Below, one piece after another: positions 1-7,177 of a stretch of DNA of 15,433 bases. Source of the DNA: an uncultured Sphingopyxis sp. (lineage in GTDB: Bacteria; Pseudomonadota; Alphaproteobacteria; Sphingomonadales; Sphingomonadaceae); NCBI GenBank assembly GCA_937957805.1, contig CALFXW010000098.1:1-15433 (forward strand). The letters run 5' to 3'. Each line of letters starts with the position of its first letter. Positions within the stretch are counted from its first letter, which is position 1. The notes below the pieces were generated by a model, which did not search any database, was not told the origin of the DNA, and saw only the letters and a program-made list of their open reading frames with translations. The translations under genes and the position numbers were made by a program.

Positions 1-63
1 AGTCCAACTCGCCTCAATCAGGATATGGTTGCGACATAATGAGTCGGTGACCTAGGGCAGCAG
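1..63. other. Unassigned window edge
   Basis: Sixty-three bases lie beyond the stop codon of the MBL-fold gene. I see no start codon with a ribosome binding site, no hairpin followed by a T tract, and no RNA gene. It looks AT-richer than the adjoining coding sequence. Too little is visible to assign a role. Confidence 0.4.
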
Positions 64-1194
64 CTAAACGCGGCTCCACCACCAGACGTCATCGCGCGTT
101 TCGCGGCGGATGCGGCCCGCAACCTCCAGCCAGCGCAGATGCGCCAAGGCTTCGCCGGTGGCGAGGCCGCGCTGCCTGTCGCCAATCGGACGGTGAAACA
201 GCAGCGGAAAAATATCGACCGCGCGCTGCGCATCGCCCAACGCATCGGCCAGCGCATCGAGCCGTTCGAGATGTTCGGCTTTGAGTGCCTGCAGCCGCGC
301 GTGAAAACCGTAAAATGGCTCACCATGCGCCGGGCAGACCAGCAAATTATCCGGCAATGACAATAGCTTGTCGATGGAGGCAAGCCATTCACCCAGCGGG
401 TTCCCCTCTGGCTCCCCCGCATTCAATGACACATTGGAGGATATGCGCGGCAATATCTGATCGCCGGAAATCAAAATCCCCGCCGCTTCGTTCCACAAAC
501 AGGCATGTTCGGGGCTGTGACCCGATCCAACCACCACGCGCCAATCCTGTCCCGAAATCTGCAGCACTTGCCGGTCAACCAGCCGTTGATAGCCATAGGG
601 CAGGCGGAAAATCACCTGACCAAGCCTGCTCCACCCTTGCGCGCGGGCATGGTCGATGGCGTCCGCATCCCAGCCCGCCGCCTTTTGCATCGCGCTCACC
701 TCATCGGGCGGGGCGTCGCGCATATCGGTCAGCATCAGCCGCGCCTGGAGCCATTCGCCGCGCGTCATGGCCAGCGGCACGTCAAACCGCCGCGCCAGCC
801 AACCGGCAAGCCCGATATGATCGGGGTGCATATGGGTGCATAATATTCGTTCGACCCGCGCGGTTTCGAGCGGGCCGGCGAACAACGCCTTCCACGCCGT
901 CGAACAAGGTTCGAGCATCAGCCCGCAATCAACGATGGTGAGGGCCGCATCCTCCCCCAAAATCCAGCTGTTGATATGGTCGAGCGAGCCGGGCATCGGG
1001 ATGCGCGCCCAACGCACACCCGGCGCAATGTCGATAAGCGCGCCCGGCGCAGGCGCTTCTTCCCCCCATGGATAAGTCAACCCCGCCCCGCTGGTTGCCA
1101 CCAGCCCGTCATCAGCGGCCAGCGACGCATCGGGGCTTTGGCTCGCCCCGGCAAGCGCCGCATCCGCCAGATGGGGGTTATGCCGGTTCGCCAT
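64..1194 (-). CDS. MBL-fold metallo-hydrolase with C-terminal winged-helix domain (LACTB2-like)
   Basis: This 376-residue protein is a predicted cytoplasmic di-metal hydrolase of the metallo-beta-lactamase superfamily. The metal site is complete: HMHPDH at residues 121-126, His226 in GSGHSPEH, Asp245 in ISGDQ, and His290 in CPAHGE. The last 60 or so residues, with ALAHLRWLEVAGRIRRE, resemble the winged-helix domain that follows the catalytic domain in LACTB2-type proteins. The substrate cannot be read from the sequence; thioester, nucleic acid and lactone substrates are all known in the superfamily. The ATG at 1194 lies inside the end of trcR (17-base overlap), so translation may be coupled. 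Residues 1-38 are Ala-rich and do not look like part of the fold. A GTG at 1101, just before the recognisable LTYPWG start of the domain, is an alternative start. The family call is firm; the start is uncertain. Confidence 0.88.
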   Translation of the reverse strand: MANRHNPHLADAALAGASQSPDASLAADDGLVATSGAGLTYPWGEEAPAPGALIDIAPGVRWARIPMPGSLDHINSWILGEDAALTIVDCGLMLEPCSTAWKALFAGPLETARVERILCTHMHPDHIGLAGWLARRFDVPLAMTRGEWLQARLMLTDMRDAPPDEVSAMQKAAGWDADAIDHARAQGWSRLGQVIFRLPYGYQRLVDRQVLQISGQDWRVVVGSGHSPEHACLWNEAAGILISGDQILPRISSNVSLNAGEPEGNPLGEWLASIDKLLSLPDNLLVCPAHGEPFYGFHARLQALKAEHLERLDALADALGDAQRAVDIFPLLFHRPIGDRQRGLATGEALAHLRWLEVAGRIRRETRDDVWWWSRV

Positions 1195-1852
1195 GCCCCG
1201 CCGCAGCCGCTCCTGCCGCCTCCTCTGCTGCGGCTTCGTCGGCGGCGCGGTGCGCGGCTTCGCGTTCGGCCTTTAATTCTTCGATCAGCGCCGCACGGTC
1301 GCCATCAAAGCGCGTGTCAACGGGCGCGACAAGCCCCGCCTTTTTCGCGGCTTTGGCGACCAGCGCATCGAGTTCGCGCTGCGAACAAAGGCCCAGCGCC
1401 ACCGGATCCTTGGGCACGATATTGGCGATGTTCCAATGTTCGCGGCCCTGAATTGCTTCGATGGTCGAACGGGTGGTGCCGATTAATTTGCCGATGGCGG
1501 CAATCGACAATTCGGGGTGGTTGCGGATCAGCCAGGCGATACCGTCGGGCTTGTCCTGCCGCTTGGAAACAGGCGTATAGCGCGGCCCCTTTGTCCGGCG
1601 GACATGTTCATGCCCGCCCAGCATTTGCAATTTGTAGCTGGGGTCAGCGGCACCGCGTTCAATTTCTTCCATGGTGATTTCATGCGCGCGCACCGGATCG
1701 CGCCCGGTCAATTTGGTGCCCGCCGTATCATCGGCAATTGCCTGTACTTCCAAAATATGCAGGCCGCAGAAATCGGCGATTTGTTGAAAGCTGAGCGCGC
1801 TATTGTCGACCAGCCAGGCAGCGGTCGCGTGCGGCATGAGCGGTTGGGCCAT
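1178..1852 (-). CDS. trcR: Cell cycle transcriptional regulator TrcR (DUF1013 family)
   Basis: This 224-residue protein belongs to DUF1013, an alphaproteobacterial family annotated as the cell-cycle regulator TrcR. The N-terminus MAQPLMPHATAAWLVDNSAL is typical of the family. Two helix-turn-helix-like segments are visible, around residues 20-40 (LSFQQIADFCGLHILEVQAI) and 115-135 (LSIAAIGKLIGTTRSTIEAI), which suggests DNA binding. The last 30 or so residues are an acidic, Ala-rich, probably disordered tail. I chose the ATG at 1852, not the one at 1864, because TGGAG at 1859-1863 sits six bases before it as a ribosome binding site and the family begins at MAQP. It lies downstream of qor on the same strand and overlaps the MBL-fold gene by 17 bases. 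A terminator-like hairpin ends just before the ribosome binding site. Direct targets cannot be inferred here. Confidence 0.93.
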   Translation of the reverse strand: MAQPLMPHATAAWLVDNSALSFQQIADFCGLHILEVQAIADDTAGTKLTGRDPVRAHEITMEEIERGAADPSYKLQMLGGHEHVRRTKGPRYTPVSKRQDKPDGIAWLIRNHPELSIAAIGKLIGTTRSTIEAIQGREHWNIANIVPKDPVALGLCSQRELDALVAKAAKKAGLVAPVDTRFDGDRAALIEELKAEREAAHRAADEAAAEEAAGAAAAGHGEPA

Positions 1853-1864
1853 GACATGCTCCAT

Positions 1865-1885
1865 AAATAAAAGGGGCCGCCCCTT
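1865..1885 (-). terminator. Terminator-like hairpin in the trcR leader
   Basis: On the minus strand AAGGGG-CGG-CCCCTT forms a six-base-pair stem (1871-1885), followed by TTATTT, so with the stem end there are seven T in eight bases. This has the form of an intrinsic terminator. It could end the qor transcript, but its T tract stops only about a dozen bases before the trcR start at 1852. A trcR transcript starting upstream must therefore read through it. It may be a qor terminator, an attenuator of trcR, or a leader hairpin without terminating activity. Confidence 0.5.
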
Positions 1886-1891
1886 ACCCCG

Positions 1892-1919
1892 GAGCGGCCA
1901 TGAATATCGCGTGCCGCTC
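1892..1919 (-). repeat. Inverted repeat upstream of trcR
   Basis: The arms GAGCGGC (1892-1898) and GCCGCTC (1913-1919) are a perfect seven-base inverted repeat with a 14-base loop. It lies in the qor-trcR gap just upstream of the terminator-like hairpin, so the two form a tandem pair. It could be part of the qor 3' end or of the trcR leader. No function can be assigned from sequence alone. Confidence 0.4.
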
Positions 1920-1969
1920 TAGCGCGCGGCGCGGCGCGGGGCAAGTGGGGGATTGGGGCCGCAACCTTC

Positions 1970-2965
1970 CTATATTTCGAGGATAATCTTGCCGACATGT
2001 GCGCCGCTTTCCATGCGTGCATGCGCGGCGGCGGCATCCTCCAAGGGGAAAATGCTGTCGATGGCGGGTTTGAGCCGCCCTTCCTCTACAAAGGGCCAGA
2101 CGGTGCGGGCAAGTTCATCGGCCACAAGCGCCTTAAAACTGTCGGAGCGTGCGCGCAGCGTCGAACCGGTCAGGGTCAGGCGACGGCGCATCACATCCAT
2201 GATGTTGACCTCTGCCTTTGCGCCGCGCTGAAAGGCGATGGAAACATGCCGCCCCTCATCCGCCAGACAGGCGAGGTTGCGCGGCACATAATCGCCCCCC
2301 ACCATGTCGAGCACGGCGGCTACCCCCTTGCCATTGGTGATGCGGCGCACCGCCTCCACAAAATCTTCGGCGCTATAATCAATCGCATGCGCTGCACCCA
2401 AAGCGCGCGCAGCATCGCATTTTTGCGCGCTGCCACAGGTGACGATGCATATTATGTCGAACAGGCGGCATAGCTGAATTGCCATAGTGCCAATCCCGCT
2501 CGTCCCCCCATGGACGAGGACATGGTCACCCGCACAGGCATAAGCGCGTTCGAACAAATTGGTCCAAACGGTGAAAAGCGTTTCGGGCATCGCCGCAGCC
2601 TCTGCCATCGACAATGCAGCGGGAACAGGCAGGCAGCTACCAATCGGCGCTGCAACATATTCGCCATAGCCGCCGCCCGCGACCAAGGCGCAGAGCTTTT
2701 GCCCCAGATATTCGTGCGGCACATCCTTGCCCGTCGCGACCACCTCCCCCGCGACTTCAAGGCCGGGCCAGTCGGGCGCGCCGGGCGGCGGGGGGTAATG
2801 GCCCATGCGCTGCAACACATCGGGACGGTTGACCCCGGCGGCGGCGACGCGGATCAGCACATCATTGTCGCCGCAATCGGGCAAGGGGCGGCGCTCCACC
2901 ACAAGATTTTCAGCGCCCCCGAACGCGCGGATGGCAATGACGCGCATATCGTGCGGCAAAGACAT
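1970..2965 (-). CDS. NAD(P)H-quinone oxidoreductase, MDR/zeta-crystallin type (PIG3-like)
   Basis: This 331-residue protein is a medium-chain dehydrogenase/reductase of the zinc-independent quinone oxidoreductase group. The N-terminal GroES-like part holds AAAGVNRPDVLQRMGHYPPP (41-60) and GLEVAGEV. The Rossmann domain holds the nucleotide-binding segment VLVHGGTSGIGTMAIQL at about 149-165. The cysteine and histidine zinc ligands of alcohol dehydrogenases are not seen, which fits NADPH-dependent reduction of quinones or enones in the cytosol. The closest named type by appearance is the PIG3/TP53I3 subgroup; the true substrate is unknown. I chose the ATG at 2965 because AAGGGGGG at 2973-2980 precedes it with good spacing; a TTG start at 2989 is less likely. 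It is divergent from the DUF1192 gene, with a strong dyad symmetry in between, and lies upstream of trcR. Confidence 0.9.
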   Translation of the reverse strand: MSLPHDMRVIAIRAFGGAENLVVERRPLPDCGDNDVLIRVAAAGVNRPDVLQRMGHYPPPPGAPDWPGLEVAGEVVATGKDVPHEYLGQKLCALVAGGGYGEYVAAPIGSCLPVPAALSMAEAAAMPETLFTVWTNLFERAYACAGDHVLVHGGTSGIGTMAIQLCRLFDIICIVTCGSAQKCDAARALGAAHAIDYSAEDFVEAVRRITNGKGVAAVLDMVGGDYVPRNLACLADEGRHVSIAFQRGAKAEVNIMDVMRRRLTLTGSTLRARSDSFKALVADELARTVWPFVEEGRLKPAIDSIFPLEDAAAAHARMESGAHVGKIILEI

Positions 2966-2989
2966 TGTGCGACCCCCCTTTTCTGCCAA

Positions 2990-3021
2990 ATTGCCTAACC
3001 GCTAAAACGCGGTCGGGCAAT
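2990..3021. promoter_or_regulatory. Operator-like dyad between qor and the DUF1192 gene
   Basis: A 32-base dyad has arms ATTGCC-TA-ACCGC (2990-3002) and GCGGT-CG-GGCAAT (3009-3021) around the six-base centre TAAAAC. Eleven of the thirteen arm positions pair perfectly. It sits in the short divergent intergenic region, 25 bases upstream of the qor start and 62 bases upstream of the DUF1192 start. The position suits a repressor site controlling one or both genes. It could also be a hairpin in a leader transcript. No T tract follows on either strand. Confidence 0.5.
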
Positions 3022-3032
3022 ATCACGGCACA

Positions 3033-3061
3033 TTGACTCCACCCTGAACCTGCGCAAAAAT
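3033..3061 (+). promoter_or_regulatory. Possible promoter for the DUF1192 gene
   Basis: TTGACT at 3033-3038 matches a housekeeping -35 element, followed after 17 bases by AAAAAT (3056-3061), a four-of-six match to a -10 box. The transcript would begin about 15 bases before the start codon at 3083, with the ribosome binding site AAGGGGG at 3069-3075. The -10 match is weak. Confidence 0.3.
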
Positions 3062-3082
3062 CAGCCGAAGGGGGATTTTTCG

Positions 3083-3280
3083 ATGGATGATGAGGATATT
3101 TTTCCCCGGCGGGCCGACGACCCACTGCGCGCCCTGCAACGGCAGGACCTGGACCCGCTGTCGATCGACGAACTGGCCAGCCGAATTGCGGTTTTGGAGG
3201 CGGAGATTGCGCGCACCCGCGCAAAAAGTGAAAGCGCCGTTAACCATAAAGCAAGCGCTGACGCCCTATTCAAGCGTTAG
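3083..3280 (+). CDS. DUF1192 family small protein
   Basis: This 65-residue, acidic, probably cytoplasmic protein belongs to DUF1192, a family of short alphaproteobacterial proteins of unknown role. Typical family marks are the start MDDEDIFPRR and the segment LDPLSIDELASRIAVLEAEI at about 23-42, which would form a short coiled coil. No enzyme motif or membrane segment is present. The length is usual for the family. AAGGGGG at 3069-3075 precedes the ATG as a strong ribosome binding site. It is divergent from qor across the dyad at 2990-3021 and lies 182 bases upstream of clpA on the same strand, so co-transcription with clpA is possible but not shown. Confidence 0.88.
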   Translation: MDDEDIFPRRADDPLRALQRQDLDPLSIDELASRIAVLEAEIARTRAKSESAVNHKASADALFKR

Positions 3281-3462
3281 AAAATTCTCGTCGCCGCACG
3301 CTTTCATCTTGTCTTTGCTGCCAGCAATGCCAATTTGAAGGACAGGGCGGGGAAAAGGCGGCGGCGCGGCGCTGTTGTCTGCGAAGGTTGTGGCCCGGCA
3401 TTGCCGGGGACGCAGCAGGGTTTATGGCCGGCGCACCCTCCGGCGCATGGAGTGACTGAGCG
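3281..3462. other. Gap upstream of clpA
   Basis: This 182-base gap contains no clpS gene or other supportable ORF. It has one short hairpin, CCCGGC (3394-3399) with GCCGGG (3403-3408), with no T tract after it, and a short GC-rich direct repeat (CCGGCGCA twice, near 3428-3446). I could not identify a convincing promoter or heat-shock promoter by eye. Confidence 0.4.
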
Positions 3463-5817
3463 ATGCCGTCCTTTGCCGAGAGCCTCGAAAAAACGCTGCA
3501 CAGTGCGCTCAAAAATGCCAGCGACCGCCAGCATGAATATGCCGCGTTGGAACATCTGCTGCTGGCATTGGTGGATGACCCGCACGCCAGCGAAGTGATG
3601 GTCGCTTGCGGCGTTGCGCTCCATGATTTGCGCGTCGCGGTGACCCATTATCTCGACACCGAACTCGACTCTCTCAAAACGAATGAGGGCGGCGAAGCCA
3701 CCCCGACCAGCGGTTTCCAGCGCGTTATCCAGCGCGCGATATTACATGTCCAATCATCCAACCGGGATGAGGTGACGGGGGCCAATGTCCTTGTCGCCCT
3801 GCTGTCCGAACGCGAAAGCTTTGCCGTTTATTTCCTGCAACAGCAGGATATGACGCGGCTCGATGCGGTATCCTACCTTAGCCACGGAGTGGGTAAGGGC
3901 AGCAGCGCGACCAAAATTGAGGATAATAGTGACAGCGAAGCGCCCGAGGCCAAGTCCGAAACACGTGCCGAAAAAAGCAGTAAAAAGGAAACTGCGCTCA
4001 GCCAATATACGGTCAATTTGAACCAAAAGGCGGCGGATGGGCGGGTGGATCCGCTGATCGGCCGCAATGCGGAGGTTGACCGTACAATCCAGATCCTTTG
4101 CCGCCGGTCAAAAAATAATCCGCTGTATGTCGGCGACCCTGGCGTTGGTAAAACCGCGATTGCAGAAGGGTTAGCACGCAAAATTAACGAGGGCGACGTG
4201 CCCGAAGTGTTGCAAAATGCGGTGATTTATTCGCTCGACATGGGCGCGCTGCTCGCTGGAACGCGCTATCGCGGCGATTTTGAAGAACGGCTGAAAGCCG
4301 TGGTTTCAGAGCTGGAAGCCATCCCCCACGCGATATTATTTATCGATGAAATCCATACAGTTATCGGTGCTGGCGCGACATCGGGCGGCGCAATGGATGC
4401 GTCCAACCTGTTGAAACCCGCGCTGTCGGGCGGGCAGATCCGCTGCATTGGTTCGACGACGTACAAGGAATTTCGCAACCATTTTGAAAAGGATCGCGCG
4501 CTGCTGCGCCGGTTCCAGAAGATTGACGTGACCGAACCATCGATGGAGGATGCGGTAAAGATTTTGGCCGGACTGCGTTCGGCTTTTGAGGCGCACCATC
4601 AGGTCAAATATACCCCCGATGCGATCAAGGCGGCGGTCGAATTGTCCGCACGCTATATCAACGACCGTAAATTGCCGGACAAGGCTATCGACGTCATCGA
4701 CGAAGTGGGCGCGATGCAGATGCTCGTTCCCCCGTCCAAACGGCGCAAGACAATTACCACGCGGGAGATTGAGGCGGTGATCGCCACCATGGCGCGCATC
4801 CCGCCCAAAACCGTGTCCAGCGATGACAAGCGCGTATTGGAAACGCTGGAAAATGACCTGAAACGCGTGGTTTTCGGCCAAAATCAGGCGATAGAGATTT
4901 TGTCGAGCGCGATTAAATTGTCGCGCGCGGGGCTGCGTGACCCCGAAAAGCCGATTGGCAATTACCTGTTTTCCGGGCCAACCGGCGTTGGCAAAACCGA
5001 AGTTGCAAAACAATTGGCGGCCATTCTCGGCATCCCCATGCAGCGCTTCGACATGTCCGAATATATGGAACGCCATTCGGTTAGCCGGTTGATTGGCGCG
5101 CCGCCGGGCTATGTCGGCTATGATCAGGGCGGGCAGCTGACCGATGCTATCGACCAGAATCCGCATTGCGTGTTGTTGCTCGACGAAATTGAAAAGGCGC
5201 ACCCCGACCTGTTCAACATATTGTTGCAGGTGATGGATAATGGCCGCCTGACCGATCACCATGGCAAGAGCGTCGATTTCCGTAACGTCATTTTGATTAT
5301 GACGACCAATGCGGGCGCGGCGGACATGGCGCGGGAGGGTATCGGCTTTGGCAACATCAGCCGCGAAGATGCACAGGAAGACGCAGTCAAAAAATTGTTC
5401 ACACCGGAATTTCGCAACCGGCTCGACGCCATCGTGCCCTTTGCCTATCTGCCGGCCGAAGTCGTGGCACGGGTGGTCGACAAGTTCATCCTGCAATTGG
5501 AACTGCAATTGGCCGACCGCAACGTCCATATCCAGCTGGACGATGGCGCACGCGATTGGCTGATCGAAAAAGGCTATGACAAAATGTATGGCGCGCGGCC
5601 AATGGGTCGGCTGATTCAGGAAAAAATCAAACAGCCGCTGGCCGAGGAATTATTGTTCGGTAAGCTGGTTCACGGCGGGGAGGTCAAGGTGCGGCTGCGC
5701 GGTGGGGATGAAGGCGCGGCGCTGGCATTTGAAATCACCCCTGCCCCGCCCAAAAGCCCTGCAAAAACGAAACCCAAAGCGGGCACCAAAGCAAAGGGCA
5801 CGGCAGACGCCGTCTGA
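3463..5817 (+). CDS. clpA: ATP-dependent Clp protease ATP-binding subunit ClpA
   Basis: This 784-residue class I Hsp100 unfoldase would feed substrates into the ClpP peptidase in the cytoplasm. The N-domain (1-140) carries the Clp repeat that binds adaptor ClpS and substrates. After a charged linker (about 145-180) come two AAA+ modules. Module 1 has Walker A GDPGVGKT (224-231) and Walker B ILFIDEIH (291-298). Module 2 has Walker A GPTGVGKT (505-512), Walker B LLLDEIEK (571-578) and GARPMGR near 710. EGIGFGN at 625-631 matches the IGF/IGL loop that docks on ClpP, which separates ClpA from ClpB. The last 30 or so residues are Lys/Pro/Ala-rich and probably disordered. GGAG about ten bases before the ATG is a modest ribosome binding site. 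clpS, often next to clpA in alphaproteobacteria, is not in the window. Confidence 0.97.
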   Translation: MPSFAESLEKTLHSALKNASDRQHEYAALEHLLLALVDDPHASEVMVACGVALHDLRVAVTHYLDTELDSLKTNEGGEATPTSGFQRVIQRAILHVQSSNRDEVTGANVLVALLSERESFAVYFLQQQDMTRLDAVSYLSHGVGKGSSATKIEDNSDSEAPEAKSETRAEKSSKKETALSQYTVNLNQKAADGRVDPLIGRNAEVDRTIQILCRRSKNNPLYVGDPGVGKTAIAEGLARKINEGDVPEVLQNAVIYSLDMGALLAGTRYRGDFEERLKAVVSELEAIPHAILFIDEIHTVIGAGATSGGAMDASNLLKPALSGGQIRCIGSTTYKEFRNHFEKDRALLRRFQKIDVTEPSMEDAVKILAGLRSAFEAHHQVKYTPDAIKAAVELSARYINDRKLPDKAIDVIDEVGAMQMLVPPSKRRKTITTREIEAVIATMARIPPKTVSSDDKRVLETLENDLKRVVFGQNQAIEILSSAIKLSRAGLRDPEKPIGNYLFSGPTGVGKTEVAKQLAAILGIPMQRFDMSEYMERHSVSRLIGAPPGYVGYDQGGQLTDAIDQNPHCVLLLDEIEKAHPDLFNILLQVMDNGRLTDHHGKSVDFRNVILIMTTNAGAADMAREGIGFGNISREDAQEDAVKKLFTPEFRNRLDAIVPFAYLPAEVVARVVDKFILQLELQLADRNVHIQLDDGARDWLIEKGYDKMYGARPMGRLIQEKIKQPLAEELLFGKLVHGGEVKVRLRGGDEGAALAFEITPAPPKSPAKTKPKAGTKAKGTADAV

Positions 5818-5833
5818 ATTATGATCTAGCGCA

Positions 5834-5862
5834 TTGACTCCCCTGTCAGCAATCGACAGCTT
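5834..5862 (+). promoter_or_regulatory. Possible promoter for the exported-protein gene
   Basis: TTGACT at 5834-5839 is a good -35 candidate. It lies within the decamer CATTGACTCC, which also occurs at 3031-3040 upstream of the DUF1192 gene. The position 17 bases further on reads CAGCTT, a poor -10. The region between clpA and the next gene is only 70 bases, so read-through from clpA is an alternative. Confidence 0.25.
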
Positions 5863-5887
5863 GCCGCCAACTTGGTGGGAGTGGCGT

Positions 5888-7132
5888 ATGAAAAAGCTGA
5901 TTTGGGCGACGGGCGCGGGCGCGCTGGCATTGACCATGGGACTGGCATTGGGTGCGGGCGATGCCGCATCGCAGGCCACACCCACCGCGACCGTCCATTA
6001 TGAGATGGACGTCGGCACGGCGAGCGGCATGGGGATCGGCGCATTTGGCGGTGGCGGCGTGAACATCGGCGCGCTGCTTTCCGGTCGGGCAAATGAACCG
6101 CGCAAGGAGCTTTATCTGCGCCTAGGTTCACCACAGGCAACCCCGCCCAATCCGGCAGCGCAGCATTTCATGCCAGCGGGCGCGCGGCTCGGCGCATCGG
6201 TGCCATTGACAACCCCGACCCGCGCGCCCGACAGTGAACGGGAAACCATCCCCGGTCAAGAAAGTGGCGAACGGCCCAGCGGGCGGATTTTGCTGTTCTG
6301 GGGTTGCGGCGCGCACGCCCCCGCCGGTCAGCCGGTGGTGATTGATCTGGCGCGGATCAGCGCGGGACAAGTTCCGACGGGGCTGTTTTCGACCAGCATT
6401 CCGCGCGACCGTTCGGTCAGCTTTGCCAACAGCCGCACCTATGGTGATTGGCCAAATGGCCGGTCCAATGCGCAGGTTTCGGCGCAAAGTTCGTTGATCG
6501 GCGCGCACCGTGTGGCGGGCAATTATTCACCCGACATCGCCTTTGACCTGACGCAGGATTTCATGCCTGCCATAACCGCACGCAGCGCCGCTAATACCGA
6601 CGGGTCGATGAACCTCAGTTGGAATGCGATTGCGCAAGCGACGGGATATTACGCCTGGACGATGGGTTTCAGATCCAACGGGCGCGGCAGCGGGGGTGAT
6701 ATCGTCTGGTGGACGTCGTCGGCCAGCCAGCAATTTGGTGGCGGATTATGGGATTGGATGTCGCCTGCAACCGTTGCCAATCTGGTGCGTCAGCGGGTCG
6801 TCCTGCCGCCTGCCACGACCAGTTGCACCGTCCCGGCGGAGGTGCGCGCCGCCGCACCCGATGCGATGTTCGGCAATCTTTATGCCTATGGGCCGGAGGC
6901 TGATTTTGCCTATCCCCCGCGCCCGGCCAACGCGCGCATCCCATGGCGACCGATTTGGACGGCGCGCGTCCGTTACCGCGCCAATACCAGCTGGATGGTC
7001 GGCGGTCCGGGCGATGATGCTGGCGAAAGCGCCAGCAATGGCAACCAGCCCGCGCAGCCCAATTGCCGCCGTCGACGTGGTGGGCTCGGCGGGGTGTTGG
7101 GCGGCGTTTTGGGCGGCGGCAACGGCTGTTAA
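5888..7132 (+). CDS. Exported protein of unknown function with Gly-rich C-terminus
   Basis: This 414-residue protein matches no enzyme family I can name. It starts with a clear Sec signal peptide: MKK, a hydrophobic stretch, and a likely cut after ASQA at about residue 30. The mature part opens with a Met/Gly-rich stretch (DVGTASGMGIGAFGGGGVNI) and includes LNLSW-type residues near 238-258 (MNLSWNAIAQATGYY) that faintly recall a fibronectin-III-like strand pattern. The C-terminus is basic then Gly-rich: CRRRR followed by GLGGVLGGVLGGGNGC, ending one residue after the last Gly with Cys. It is probably periplasmic or cell-surface. GGGAG at 5877-5881 precedes the ATG at 5888; an upstream TTG at 5834 is in frame but lacks this site and would bury the signal peptide. 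It follows clpA by 70 bases. I infer it is conserved in related bacteria but cannot verify this. Confidence 0.75.
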   Translation: MKKLIWATGAGALALTMGLALGAGDAASQATPTATVHYEMDVGTASGMGIGAFGGGGVNIGALLSGRANEPRKELYLRLGSPQATPPNPAAQHFMPAGARLGASVPLTTPTRAPDSERETIPGQESGERPSGRILLFWGCGAHAPAGQPVVIDLARISAGQVPTGLFSTSIPRDRSVSFANSRTYGDWPNGRSNAQVSAQSSLIGAHRVAGNYSPDIAFDLTQDFMPAITARSAANTDGSMNLSWNAIAQATGYYAWTMGFRSNGRGSGGDIVWWTSSASQQFGGGLWDWMSPATVANLVRQRVVLPPATTSCTVPAEVRAAAPDAMFGNLYAYGPEADFAYPPRPANARIPWRPIWTARVRYRANTSWMVGGPGDDAGESASNGNQPAQPNCRRRRGGLGGVLGGVLGGGNGC

Positions 7133-7144
7133 ATGTGGTGGAGT

Positions 7145-7174
7145 GGGGAGGAGGCATGCCCTCCCCCCTCTTTT
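7145..7174 (+). terminator. Intrinsic terminator after the exported-protein gene
   Basis: GGGGAGG (7145-7151) pairs with CCTCCCC (7160-7166) across an eight-base loop, followed by the pyrimidine stretch CCTCTTTTCC. It lies 13 bases after the stop of the plus-strand gene and just before the end of the convergent DUF4349 gene. Confidence 0.6.
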
Positions 7175-7177
7175 CCT

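Noticed and set aside
285..941. Plus-strand ORF (218 residues) over the MBL-fold gene
   Set aside because: Antisense shadow; the minus strand holds a complete metal-binding motif set.
4336..5529. Long antisense ORF (397 residues) within clpA
   Set aside because: It mirrors the AAA+ coding sequence on the other strand, has no recognisable domain, and arises from GC-biased codon positions of clpA.
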